A stretch of 64,000 nt of DNA from Cyanobacteria bacterium SZAS-4 (GTDB lineage: Bacteria; Cyanobacteriota; Vampirovibrionia; Obscuribacterales; Obscuribacteraceae): contig JAFEAT010000014.1 of NCBI GenBank assembly GCA_018266255.1, positions 124,001 through 188,000 of the forward strand, given 5' to 3'. Under the pieces are notes generated by a model. The model had not been told where the DNA came from. It searched no databases and saw nothing but the letters and a program-made list of their open reading frames with translations. The position numbers and the translations under genes were made by a program. Of this stretch, positions 45,283 through 54,021 are shown one piece after another (within the stretch, counting starts at the first letter, position 1; every line of letters starts with the position of its first letter).

Positions 45283-47502
45283 ATGCTCTTTGTTTCAAAC
45301 CACACAGTTCGCATTGCCTTGGTATCTGTATTAACTGCCGCAACGGTAAGTTTGAACGGAGCTCTGGCGAGTTACGCGGCGAAGATTCCTCCAGGTGTTT
45401 CTTACGACGATAAGGGAACACAGGCAAGCGGTGAACCTCAGGCTAACCGCGGGGCCGCAGACGAGACGCATCAAGTCAGTGGTGGCACCATTCCCACTAT
45501 GACAACGCAGCACGGCGTCCCTATTTCAGACGATCAAAATTCTCTGAAAGTGGGCCCGCGTGGACCAGTGCTTTTGGAAGACTTTGTCATGCGCGACAAA
45601 ATTTTTCACTTCGATCATGAGCGAATTCCAGAGCGCGTTGTTCACGCGAGAGGATTTGGAGCTCACGGTTATTTTGAGCCTTACAAATCCCTTGCAGATG
45701 TCACCAAAGCAGATTTATTTCAACGTCCAGGTGAGCAAGTTCCAGTATTCGTGCGCTTTTCCACAGTCGCCGGTAATAAAGGTTCTGGAGATCTCGCTCG
45801 CGATGTGAGAGGCTTTGCCGTCAAGTTTTACACTAAACAGGGAAATTGGGATTTGGTTGGAAACAACATCCCTGTGTTTTTCATTCAAGATGGAATGAAG
45901 TTTCCCGATCTTGTGCACGCGGTGAAAGATGAACCGAACACTGGTTTTCCCCAGGCTGCCAGCGCGCACGATAACTTCTGGGACTTCATTTCGTTGACAC
46001 CCGAATCCATGCACATGATTATGTGGGTAATGTCTGATCGTGCGATTCCACGATCTTTTCGCTTCATGGAAGGCTTCGGCGTCCACACCTATCGACTCGT
46101 AAACGCAGAAGGGAAGAGCACCTTTGTCAAATTCCACTGGAAGCCAAAACAAGGTTTGCAATCGGTGATGTGGAACGAAGCGGTGAAGATCAATGGTGCC
46201 GATCCAGATTTCCATCGACATGATTTGTGGAATGCAATTCAGGCAGGACAATATCCAGAGTGGGAATTGGGCATGCAATTGTTCGATGAAGATTTCGCCA
46301 AGAAATTCGATTTCGATGTCTTGGATGCGACGAAAGACATTCCTGAAGAGCTAGTGCCAGTGCAGAAAGTTGGCAAAATGGTTTTGAACAAAACTGTCGA
46401 TAATTTCTTCGCGGAAACAGAGCAAGCCGCATTCTGTACGAATAATATAGTTCCAGGAGTGGACTTTTCGAACGATCCACTTTTGCAGATTCGAAATTTT
46501 TCGTACTTAGATACGCAGCTATCACGTCTTGGTTCAACCAACTTTACACAATTGCCGATTAATGCACCAAGATGCCCTGTGATGAATTTCCAGCAAGACG
46601 GGCATATGGCGATGAGCAATCCGAAAGGACGCGTCAATTACGAACCAAACTCCTGGGGCGGACCTCGAGAGAATCCGACCAGTGGATTCAAGTCGTATCC
46701 GGCCGAAGAAAGCGGACAGAAATTGCGGGTTCGTCCCGAATCATTTGCCGATCATTACAGCCAGGCGAGACAGTTTTATGTCAGTCAAACACCTATCGAA
46801 CAAACGCATATCAGTGACGCCATCACTTTTGAACTTTCGAAAGTTGAGAAGCCAGAAATTCGCACTCGCATCGTAGGACATCTCGAAAATATCGACAAGG
46901 GATTGGCTGAAAGAGTGGCTGCAGGCCTGGGGATGAAGAATCTGCCTGCCGCCGCTGCCACTGCGCATCCGGCTAAAGCCGATTTGCCACCATCTCCAGA
47001 ATTCAGCATCATAAAAAATGGACCCACGAGTTTTAAGGGACGAAAACTTGGCGTTCTTGTGACTGATGGCGTCGATGCACGGCTAGTCAATTCACTGCGA
47101 ACTGCTGCCAAAAACATCGGTACCGAGGTGGCAATCGTGGCTCCGACAATCTCTGGTGTGGAGGCCAGTGACGGCACGCACATTAAGGCAGATGGGCGGC
47201 TAAATGGCAGTCCTTCCGTCATGTTCGACGCAGTAGCAATACTTACGTCAATCGATGGTGCCAAGAAGCTTTCAACTGATTCAAATGCAAAGGATTTCAT
47301 ATCTGATGCATACGCTCATTTGAAATTCATTGCTTTCAACGGAGAAGCAGCTTCACTGGTTGAGAAAGCTGGAGTTGCTACGTCGAAAGACGAGGGCGTA
47401 ATGCCTTTAAAAGATGCGACTGATGCAAGTAACTTCCTGTCGAGCTGCAAAAAGCTGCGCGTCTGGAGTCGCGAACCGAAAACCAAAATGGCTGCTCTTT
47501 GA
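45283..47502 (+). CDS. katE: Large-subunit catalase (HPII type) with predicted export signal
   Basis: The 739-residue heme enzyme splits hydrogen peroxide. It is of the large clade 2 type: catalase core (about 75-560) with catalytic His121 (VVHARGFGAHG), Asn194 (LVGNNIPVFF) and heme ligand Tyr408 (IRNFSYLDTQLSRLG), and a C-terminal DJ-1/PfpI-like domain (about 590-739; LGVLVTDGVD, VAIVAPTISG). Unlike most catalases, the N-terminus looks like a signal peptide (TVRIALVSVLTAATVSLNGALAS), so it may act in the periplasm. ATG 45283 follows AGGTGG. It stands as a single gene. Confidence 0.95.
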   Translation: MLFVSNHTVRIALVSVLTAATVSLNGALASYAAKIPPGVSYDDKGTQASGEPQANRGAADETHQVSGGTIPTMTTQHGVPISDDQNSLKVGPRGPVLLEDFVMRDKIFHFDHERIPERVVHARGFGAHGYFEPYKSLADVTKADLFQRPGEQVPVFVRFSTVAGNKGSGDLARDVRGFAVKFYTKQGNWDLVGNNIPVFFIQDGMKFPDLVHAVKDEPNTGFPQAASAHDNFWDFISLTPESMHMIMWVMSDRAIPRSFRFMEGFGVHTYRLVNAEGKSTFVKFHWKPKQGLQSVMWNEAVKINGADPDFHRHDLWNAIQAGQYPEWELGMQLFDEDFAKKFDFDVLDATKDIPEELVPVQKVGKMVLNKTVDNFFAETEQAAFCTNNIVPGVDFSNDPLLQIRNFSYLDTQLSRLGSTNFTQLPINAPRCPVMNFQQDGHMAMSNPKGRVNYEPNSWGGPRENPTSGFKSYPAEESGQKLRVRPESFADHYSQARQFYVSQTPIEQTHISDAITFELSKVEKPEIRTRIVGHLENIDKGLAERVAAGLGMKNLPAAAATAHPAKADLPPSPEFSIIKNGPTSFKGRKLGVLVTDGVDARLVNSLRTAAKNIGTEVAIVAPTISGVEASDGTHIKADGRLNGSPSVMFDAVAILTSIDGAKKLSTDSNAKDFISDAYAHLKFIAFNGEAASLVEKAGVATSKDEGVMPLKDATDASNFLSSCKKLRVWSREPKTKMAAL

Positions 47503-47740
47503 AGCTGCAAGTTTAGGCTCCGGTCATAGGCCGACTTAATCTTCAGGTGAGAAGCTTAATCTGCGACATGTAGCCACCCGCCAGGGCGTGAATTGCGGTG
47601 CGCCGCTTAACGCTCCACGCGGCTCTGGGAACAAATGATTCGCCGGCTCTTTCTTCACCTCTGAAATCGAGATGAGCAATCTCGATAGTCGAGTTTAGCT
47701 GTGCAGTGACCTGGCAGCACTCGCACATGGAGGCAAAAAG

Positions 47741-48598
47741 ATGGAACGAGCATTATCACTTGCATGGTCAAGCATGGTTCACATGACCGACGGATTCTTT
47801 GCGAGATTACCAAACATTCTTGTGGCTATCGCCACTCTTACGGCGTTCGTATTCGGTGCGAGACTAGCTAGGAAGTTAGTTCTCAATCTATGCAAACGAA
47901 CACGGTTAGACGAAACGCTCTGTCACGCACTTGGCACCATCATGATCTTTTTTGTCAATCTGCTCGGTGCGCTCGTCGCTGCCACTATTGTGTTTCCCAG
48001 TTTCAGCCCAGGAAACTTAGTGGCTGGCTTGGGAATAACCTCCGTCGCCGTCGGCTTTGCTTTCAAAGATATTCTCGAAAACTTTTTCGCTGGAATTCTA
48101 CTACTTTGGCAGAAACCGTTTCGAATAGGCGATGAAATCCGCACCAACGGTTTTGAAGGTACTGTCGAGGATATCGACATTCGTTCTACCAGAATGAAAA
48201 CGAGCGATGGTGAGCTAGTTGTGGTGCCAAACGGCGCGATGTTGTCGAGTCCGATTGTGGTGCTCACTGGCTTCGCCGAGCGTCGGGTCAAAATGACGGT
48301 AGCCGCGCCTGCAGGAAAATCTACCGATGAGATGCGTCAGCTGATTTTAGATGTTTTGAGGAAGTCAGAATTTGTTCAGAAGGAACCTGAACCTCTGGTA
48401 TATCAAACATCGCTCGGCTCTTCTCTCGATATCTTTTTCTGGGCTAACTCCAGATCAAGTTCCCTGCAACGTGCGATCGACGAAGTCGCCAGTTCCATCC
48501 AGCGAGTAGTGAGCAGCAAACCAACTGTAGAGCAATCACCAGAGAGCAAACCTGAGATAACGGAAAGTAAGTCTGACGGTAAACGCGTGGCGGCTTAA
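47741..48598 (+). CDS. Small-conductance mechanosensitive channel (MscS family)
   Basis: This 285-residue channel has three N-terminal membrane helices and the MscS pore helix (GNLVAGLGITSVAVGFAFKDILENFFAG) followed by the beta domain (PFRIGDEIRTNGFEGTVEDIDIRSTRMKTSDGELVVVPNG). The cytoplasmic domain is short and ends with a charged tail. It should release solutes on hypo-osmotic shock. ATG 47741 has GGAGG upstream. Confidence 0.93.
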   Translation: MERALSLAWSSMVHMTDGFFARLPNILVAIATLTAFVFGARLARKLVLNLCKRTRLDETLCHALGTIMIFFVNLLGALVAATIVFPSFSPGNLVAGLGITSVAVGFAFKDILENFFAGILLLWQKPFRIGDEIRTNGFEGTVEDIDIRSTRMKTSDGELVVVPNGAMLSSPIVVLTGFAERRVKMTVAAPAGKSTDEMRQLILDVLRKSEFVQKEPEPLVYQTSLGSSLDIFFWANSRSSSLQRAIDEVASSIQRVVSSKPTVEQSPESKPEITESKSDGKRVAA

Positions 48599-48700
48599 TT
48601 CATTCACCATATATGGTTGCACATTTTCTGGCACATCTTCGCTGCAGCTGATTGCTCAATTTTCTAGTTTGTCAAATGAGCAGAAGTCTCAGGAACAATC

Positions 48701-48729
48701 TTGAAACTTCATGGAACCGATGCTAAAAC
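48701..48729 (+). promoter_or_regulatory. Candidate promoter upstream of the Ser/Gly/Asn-rich secreted protein
   Basis: TTGAAA (48701-48706), a 17-base spacer and TAAAAC (48724-48729) fit a sigma-70 promoter. The gene starts 123 bases downstream, so the leader would be long. No other good pair was seen in the 250-base space. Confidence 0.3.
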
Positions 48730-48852
48730 CCTGCGTCAAGATGTTCGAACGGAAGCAAAGGTAACCGCGTCTCAAACTCGTTTTCACTCCTGCTTCGAAT
48801 TAAGTCACTGTGTATTCTGCACCGCATTTAGTGAGTGGAGATGGAGGTTTTT

Positions 48853-49800
48853 ATGCGTACATCAGCTCTTCTGTTTGGAACTTCGATTGCTTGCTTGTTT
48901 GCGACAAGTGTCTCGGCTGCTGCCATCATCAATGGTTCAGTGGCTGGTAAGGGCACTGGTATTTCTACTGCCTCTGGTGCATCAGGCTCATCGTTTGTGG
49001 TGGCACCCTTTACCGCGGGTTCGACTGAGTTGTTCAGCTCGTCCATCGTGAATGTTAGTAATGGCATTGTCGGCACGCTTCCGACCCTATCTGGCAACAA
49101 TGCGGGTTCAGCTCCTCAGGGCGGACTTGGCACTAAGCAGGGCGGTTTAGGTTTTGCCACTATTGGTGTCGCCTTTGGAAAAGGAAGCATCGCTGATTCG
49201 AGTGGAAATGCCAACTCTTCGAGCAGTGCAGGATTCTCTACTGCAAACAACACCTCTGGAACAAGCAGCTCAGGATTTTCCTCGGCAAACAATACGTTGG
49301 GTACAAGCAGCGCTGGTTCTTCCAACAGTAACAATGCCGCTGCGACTTCATCTTCAGGTGTGCGCCCACTTCTCGTTTTGACAAGTCTCGTTAACTCAAC
49401 TGACCCTCGCATCGGTAGTGCTGGCGCAGTCTTTCAGGGCATCGCTAATACGCAAATAAGCACAGTGACATTCCAATTTGGCTCAGTTGCAGCGGCAGCA
49501 GGACAGTCAGGAGCGAGTAACAGTGTTTCTCCGTTGCTTGCGATAGATGACCAGCCAAACGGTTCAGCAGTGACGACGCGCTATCTTCCAATTTCGAGCG
49601 GTACAGTTTCAAACGCTCGCAATGGCGTAGGTCTAACGACTGTAACTTTCAATGCTAATCAACTGCGTACCACTGGTCAAGTGCAGCGCATCGGAGTGGT
49701 GTTGTCTCAACGTGGAACGGTAGCGATCGATAACATCACCGTCAATGGTGCAGCTGCAAATGGAATTTTGGCTCAGGCACAACAGTCATTTCCGTTCTAA
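48853..49800 (+). CDS. Secreted Ser/Gly/Asn-rich protein with internal repeats
   Basis: The 315-residue product has a signal peptide (TSALLFGTSIACLFATSVSAAA) and a mature part rich in Ser, Gly, Ala, Asn and Thr. A central block (about 118-170) repeats the pattern SSSxGFSxANNTxGT three times with decay. The C-terminal half is beta-rich (STVTFQFGSVAAAAG, VQRIGVVLSQRGTVAID) and may form an extracellular or surface domain. ATG 48853 follows GGAGG; the six codons before it also lack a stop. No family is recognised; low complexity suggests an adhesin or matrix protein. Confidence 0.7.
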   Translation: MRTSALLFGTSIACLFATSVSAAAIINGSVAGKGTGISTASGASGSSFVVAPFTAGSTELFSSSIVNVSNGIVGTLPTLSGNNAGSAPQGGLGTKQGGLGFATIGVAFGKGSIADSSGNANSSSSAGFSTANNTSGTSSSGFSSANNTLGTSSAGSSNSNNAAATSSSGVRPLLVLTSLVNSTDPRIGSAGAVFQGIANTQISTVTFQFGSVAAAAGQSGASNSVSPLLAIDDQPNGSAVTTRYLPISSGTVSNARNGVGLTTVTFNANQLRTTGQVQRIGVVLSQRGTVAIDNITVNGAAANGILAQAQQSFPF

Positions 49801-49865
49801 CCGCGACAGAGCTGCATCCTCGACAGTGTCAAATGTCTTGTTCTAATCACCAGCGCTTGAATAGC

Positions 49866-50258
49866 TCAGGACTGGTGATTTCTGATCGCCGAAAGGATAG
49901 CGATCGCGATCCGATTACCTTCAAGCGCATCTTTAATCAAATAGTTGTCCGCTCCGGCTTCCATTGTGGCTGCCAGAGTGGTTCTATCATTGTCTCCAGT
50001 GACAACAACTATTGGTTTATCGGGGAAAGATTTTTTTGCTTTCTTGAATGTACTCAGTCCGGTCGATTCCGGAAGACCAAGATCTAACACCACTGCGTCG
50101 AAACTAAGTGACTCAGCTTTGCTTGTCGCCATGGTCAAAGACGCTGCTTCTTCTATGGCGAAATTGTACTCCTGTACACCCTGGAGGTGATGCCGCATCA
50201 GCAGCGCATCTGTGGGGCTGTCTTCGATCAATAATATGCTTATGGTTCGGTTGTTCAC
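49866..50258 (-). CDS. Single-domain response regulator
   Basis: This 130-residue CheY-like receiver has the acidic pair ED near residue 12, phospho-acceptor Asp59 (AVVLDLGLPES), Thr in VVVTGD and Lys in YLIKDAL. No output domain is present, so it passes phosphate or binds a partner. It is the last gene of the kinase-RR-RR cluster on the minus strand. The start is GTG at 50258, with GGAAG upstream. Confidence 0.9.
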   Translation of the reverse strand: MNNRTISILLIEDSPTDALLMRHHLQGVQEYNFAIEEAASLTMATSKAESLSFDAVVLDLGLPESTGLSTFKKAKKSFPDKPIVVVTGDNDRTTLAATMEAGADNYLIKDALEGNRIAIAILSAIRNHQS

Positions 50259-50271
50259 GTGCTTCCGCTGC

Positions 50272-50718
50272 TTATGGATTTGGTGGGAGTGTGACGACGT
50301 GGAAGAAAAATTCTTTTATCCGTTTAGCGACTTCTAAAAATTTCTCGAAATCGATAGGTTTGGTAACGTAGCAACTTGCTTGCAGTTCATATGACTTGAG
50401 CACATCCTCTTCATCTTCAGATGTAGTTAAAATCACAACTGGAATACGCCGTAGTCGCGAGTCTTCTTTCAATTCTGCTAGCACTTGTCGTCCGTCTTTT
50501 TTCGGCATGTTCAAGTCGAGCAAGATTACGTCGGGTGTTTGTACGTCTTTGTACTTACCTTCTTTGCGAACGTATGCGAGTGCTTCCACACCATCTTCAA
50601 CTATTGTCAGTTCGTTGAGCAGCTTTCCGTTTTTAAACGCCTGCCTTGCCAATTCTGCGTCGGTTGGGCTGTCTTCCGCCATGAGTATTCGGATTGCTTT
50701 AGTTGGTGCTGTCGTCAT
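50272..50718 (-). CDS. Rcp1-type single-domain response regulator
   Basis: The 148-residue receiver has acceptor Asp68 (VILLDLNMPKKDG), VVILTTSEDEEDV and Lys in YVTKPID, the signature of Rcp1-like regulators that partner phytochrome-type kinases in cyanobacteria. It overlaps the end of the CHASE3 kinase gene by 20 bases and has GGAG before ATG 50718, so it is expressed and probably phosphorylated with that kinase. It lies upstream of the second receiver gene. Confidence 0.92.
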   Translation of the reverse strand: MTTAPTKAIRILMAEDSPTDAELARQAFKNGKLLNELTIVEDGVEALAYVRKEGKYKDVQTPDVILLDLNMPKKDGRQVLAELKEDSRLRRIPVVILTTSEDEEDVLKSYELQASCYVTKPIDFEKFLEVAKRIKEFFFHVVTLPPNP

Positions 50719-52120
50719 TTTTATCTCCGATTTTTAGAATAGGCAATGTGAAAAGGAAGGTCGTTCCTTCTCCCACTTTGGACTCAACCCAAATTCGCCC
50801 GTGATGTCGCTCTACAATTTTTTTGCACACTGCTAATCCAATTCCGGTACCTGGAGCCTCTGTTCTTCCTTGTAAGCGTTGGAAAATGACAAAGATCCTC
50901 TCGGCATGTTCCATATCAAATCCGCGCCCATTATCTTCGACCGAAATCACGTTTTCCATACCGTTGACTTCAGCCTTAATTGTGACAAATGGATCGGCGG
51001 TTGAGCGAAACTTTATTGCATTGTTGATCAGATTTTGAAATAGCTGTGCCAGTTGCGTTGGATCGCCGTTCACTGTCGGCATTTTATCGAAGGTGACCGT
51101 CGCTTTCGTCTCTTCGATCGTCACCGACAGGTCTTGTTTGACGCGGCTTGCGATCTCTTCTAAATCGACGGTGACAAAGTCTTTGCCCCTCGATTCGATT
51201 CTGGCGTATGAGAGCAAATCATTGATGAGAGTGCGCATCCGTTGCGAACCTTCGACGGCATGATTGACCCAAACGAGTGACTCTTCGTCGAATGTTGCTT
51301 TGTTCTTGGCAGCAAGCAGCTGTACGAAACCACTGACTGCACGCAGTGGCTCTTGCAGGTCGTGAGATGCAACGTAGGCAAATTGTTGCAGATCGGTGTT
51401 CGAGCTGACAAGTCGTGTGGTTGCATCTTTGAGTGCTTTTTCAATGCGCTTGCGCTGCTCGATCTCCTTATTCAGCTCTGAGACACGATTCTTCTCTTCT
51501 TCAAGAGCTTTGGTGCTGATTTTGAAGACCCAGATCAGAATTCCTAGTGCGATCAGCGACAACACCCCGATTGACGCCCAGACCAACTCTTGTGCTCTTG
51601 CGAGTTCAGCAATTCTTCGATCGAGCAGCTTTGTTTTGCGAGTTGCAATCTCATTTGATACCTGGCGGAATCTATCCATGATCCGCTTCCCTTCACCCTC
51701 TCCGACGAGAATCGCTCCATTTTCTTTACTGGCATCTGCGGTAACAACTACCTTCTTTGAATAGGCAATTTTTTCTTCTGCGATTTTGCGAAGGTTTGCG
51801 TACGGTTCGGCATCATCTGGTTCTCGTAAAAGTTTTCCCAGTGCGTCAAGGTGATCGTGCGTGTTTTTGATGCCCCATCGGTAGGGTTCTAAAAATTCTT
51901 TTCTGAGCGTTAGTGCGTAGCCGCGGTTTCCAGTTTCTACGTCCAAGAGGGAGGTTAAAGTGTCCTTCAGTTCGCAGAGCACTTGATATGTTCTGAGGGT
52001 GGAAGCGTTCAATGTCGCCAATCTCGACGAAAGATAAGACATAGTGCCAATGCTGACTAAAAAGAGCGCGGCAACTGCGATGAGTCCGCGCAAAGTTTTT
52101 TGAGAGGCAGTGAGTGACAT
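50699..52120 (-). CDS. CHASE3-domain sensor histidine kinase
   Basis: This 473-residue membrane kinase has an N-terminal helix (GLIAVAALFLVSIGTMSYL), an extracellular CHASE3 domain (about 35-180; VLCELKDTLTSLLDVETGNRGYAL), a second helix (SIGVLSLIALGILIWVF), a coiled coil, HisKA with His253 (FAYVASHDLQEPLR) and a HATPase domain (NLINNAIKFRS, DNGRGFD, GTGIGLAVCKKIVERHHG). It is the first gene of a kinase-RR-RR unit, divergent from the phytochrome gene. The kinase half resembles cyanobacterial phytochrome kinases, so a functional link with the output-less phytochrome across the divide is possible. Confidence 0.93.
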   Translation of the reverse strand: MSLTASQKTLRGLIAVAALFLVSIGTMSYLSSRLATLNASTLRTYQVLCELKDTLTSLLDVETGNRGYALTLRKEFLEPYRWGIKNTHDHLDALGKLLREPDDAEPYANLRKIAEEKIAYSKKVVVTADASKENGAILVGEGEGKRIMDRFRQVSNEIATRKTKLLDRRIAELARAQELVWASIGVLSLIALGILIWVFKISTKALEEEKNRVSELNKEIEQRKRIEKALKDATTRLVSSNTDLQQFAYVASHDLQEPLRAVSGFVQLLAAKNKATFDEESLVWVNHAVEGSQRMRTLINDLLSYARIESRGKDFVTVDLEEIASRVKQDLSVTIEETKATVTFDKMPTVNGDPTQLAQLFQNLINNAIKFRSTADPFVTIKAEVNGMENVISVEDNGRGFDMEHAERIFVIFQRLQGRTEAPGTGIGLAVCKKIVERHHGRIWVESKVGEGTTFLFTLPILKIGDKNDDSTN

Positions 52121-52455
52121 TGTATTTTCGTGTGTCTGGTAGATACTAACTTACACCATTGAACACCGCTGTACACCATGGTCTACCGCCGCTTGTGGAT
52201 TAACAACCACAGCGCCGATTAAGCAGAGCGGGGATAGGATGGCAGTTGCAGGATCTTTTCTTTAAATGCAGATTGTCTTGACTGTCGGTAATCATCCTAA
52301 CGGGTGCTTGGCATCTTGCGCACGGCTGCTACTGTATAGGTAGACCTCAGTGCAACCAAGTGTTTGAAAATTGCGACTCATCTGTTGTAGATTGTTTGCC
52401 AGGTGAGGTCAAGATACATCGCGCCGCATTTGTTGCGCCGTATTTGTGAGACTCT
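52121..52455. other. Divergent promoter region between kinase and phytochrome genes
   Basis: The 335 bases contain a block of 10-bp-spaced ACACC repeats at 52154-52188 near the kinase start and a small dyad TGTGG-N8-CCACA after them. I see no gene, tRNA or terminator. Both divergent promoters should lie here. Confidence 0.5.
52154..52188. promoter_or_regulatory. Four repeats in 10-bp phase
   Basis: ACACC occurs at 52154, 52164 and 52174, and CTACC at 52184, exactly one helical turn apart. Repeats on one face of the DNA are typical of sites for tandem regulator dimers. They lie 34-68 bases upstream of the CHASE3 kinase start and 270-300 bases from the phytochrome start. No DNA-binding regulator is encoded next to them. 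Confidence 0.5.
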
Positions 52456-54021
52456 GTGGAAAATCCATTTATAGACCCGAGCGAATGTGAACTGGAACAG
52501 ATTCAATTTATTGAATCGATTCAGCCGTTTGGCTCGTTGCTAACGGTCAATCAAAGCCATGTGATAACACACGCCGCTGTTGTCGACAAATTTGGTTGGA
52601 CGGCAGAGCAATTGATCGGCCGAAATCTCGACATCGTTTTGCAAGATTCGTCGCGCATTTTCGACATGATAAAAGATCGAACCGAGCCGACAAGTCCATT
52701 CCTCTTGCGCGAGCTCAAATCGCGACAGTGGCTGAGCTGCATTGCTCATCAGCAAGGTGACTCTATTATTCTTGAATTGGAGTTTGTGCCAGCCGATCAG
52801 GTAGATATCGCGTCGCTTAAATTTATGAGTGAACGACGCGATTCGATCGCGTCCTACTTGTCGTATATTGCGGAAAATATGCGCGTTGTGACTGGATACG
52901 ATCGTGTAATGATCTACAAATTCGGTCTGGATTGGCATGGCGAGGTTGTTGCCGAGTCGTTGAGTTCAGCCGGATATTCCTTTTACGGTCATCACTTCCC
53001 AGCATCTGACATTCCTGCAATTGCTAGAAACCTTTTTACGCAGATGTGGGTGCGGATGATTCCTGATGTCGATGCGGATGCGATCCCGCTAATAGGAAAG
53101 TTTGATGCAAAGCTGGATTTGAGCAAAAGCGTTTTGCGTGCAGCATCGAACATCCATTTGCAATATTTACGCAACATGGACGTTGCCGCTTCAATGACGA
53201 TGTCGTTGATTTGCGACGGTAAGTTGTGGGGACTGATTGCGTGCCACCACTTTTCACCCAAGTATATGGTCGCTGAACAGCGCGCCGTGTGCTCATTGCT
53301 TGCAAAAATCATCTCATCGCGAATTACTACATTGTCAGTTTCTGCCACCATTGAGGCCACAGATAAACTTGCTGCGGTGAGCAACGCTTTGTCATCAACA
53401 TTGGCGACTGCAGATTTCGTAGAAGCGGTGCGAGACAATAAACATAGTCTATTCAAGTTCGTTCAATGTGATGGTTTCAGCTTCGTTGGTGAAGATTGGT
53501 CTATGGCTAGTGAAGCTCATGCAATGTCGCCCGATGAGCTGAGCCTGTTGATCAAGGTTTTCAACCAGGCGAAAGTTGATATAGTCGCCACTGATTCGAT
53601 ACAGAAAACTTTTCCTGAGCTGTCTAACTTGCAGACGGTTGCCGCTGGTGTTCTTGCGATTAAAGTTGTAAATAACTGGTTCGTCTGGAATCGGCATGAA
53701 ATCGTTCGCTCATTGTTATGGGCTGGAGATCCCAACAAGCCGCTTTATATGAACGACAAATCTGAGTCTCTCAGTCCGCGACTGTCATTTGAATCGTGGA
53801 AAGAAACTGTGCGCGGCACATCGGCATCTTGGGAGCAGTTTGAAATAACAGCAGCTGACAGATTTCGCCAGATGCTTATTGCTGGTGTAGAGAGTAAAAG
53901 GTCTAAACCACGTGCAGATGCTCATGAATATCTGAGATTGATTCGAACCTCAATCGATAACCAGGCTGCAGAGCTGCAGAATCAGTTCAAGAATTTAGAC
54001 CTGAAAAACCTTGAAGCTTGA
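52456..54021 (+). CDS. Bacteriophytochrome photosensory core (PAS-GAF-PHY) without kinase
   Basis: The 521-residue protein has the three phytochrome domains: PAS (about 10-115), GAF (about 130-295) and PHY (about 305-475). Biliverdin-type features are intact: Cys11 before IQFIESIQPFG, PASDIP with Asp185, Tyr154 (VMIYKF), His234 in NIHLQYLRN, and CHH with His264. The GAF position used for phycocyanobilin is not Cys (Ile), so biliverdin through Cys11 is expected. The PHY tongue keeps PRLSF (441-445). After a helical linker the protein ends; no histidine kinase is present. The start is GTG 52456. Red/far-red light sensing is inferred; no heme oxygenase gene lies in the window. Confidence 0.92.
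   Translation: MENPFIDPSECELEQIQFIESIQPFGSLLTVNQSHVITHAAVVDKFGWTAEQLIGRNLDIVLQDSSRIFDMIKDRTEPTSPFLLRELKSRQWLSCIAHQQGDSIILELEFVPADQVDIASLKFMSERRDSIASYLSYIAENMRVVTGYDRVMIYKFGLDWHGEVVAESLSSAGYSFYGHHFPASDIPAIARNLFTQMWVRMIPDVDADAIPLIGKFDAKLDLSKSVLRAASNIHLQYLRNMDVAASMTMSLICDGKLWGLIACHHFSPKYMVAEQRAVCSLLAKIISSRITTLSVSATIEATDKLAAVSNALSSTLATADFVEAVRDNKHSLFKFVQCDGFSFVGEDWSMASEAHAMSPDELSLLIKVFNQAKVDIVATDSIQKTFPELSNLQTVAAGVLAIKVVNNWFVWNRHEIVRSLLWAGDPNKPLYMNDKSESLSPRLSFESWKETVRGTSASWEQFEITAADRFRQMLIAGVESKRSKPRADAHEYLRLIRTSIDNQAAELQNQFKNLDLKNLEA

Noticed and set aside
46239..46637. Antisense frames inside the catalase gene
   Set aside because: They are shadows of a clearly coding strand.
49845..49880. Inverted repeat AATCACCAG/CTGGTGATT as a terminator
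   Set aside because: The loop is 18 bases, one arm lies in the coding end of the response regulator and there is no T run.
52121..52455. Search for a heme oxygenase (bilin source) near the phytochrome gene
   Set aside because: None is encoded in the window; biliverdin supply must come from elsewhere if the protein is functional.
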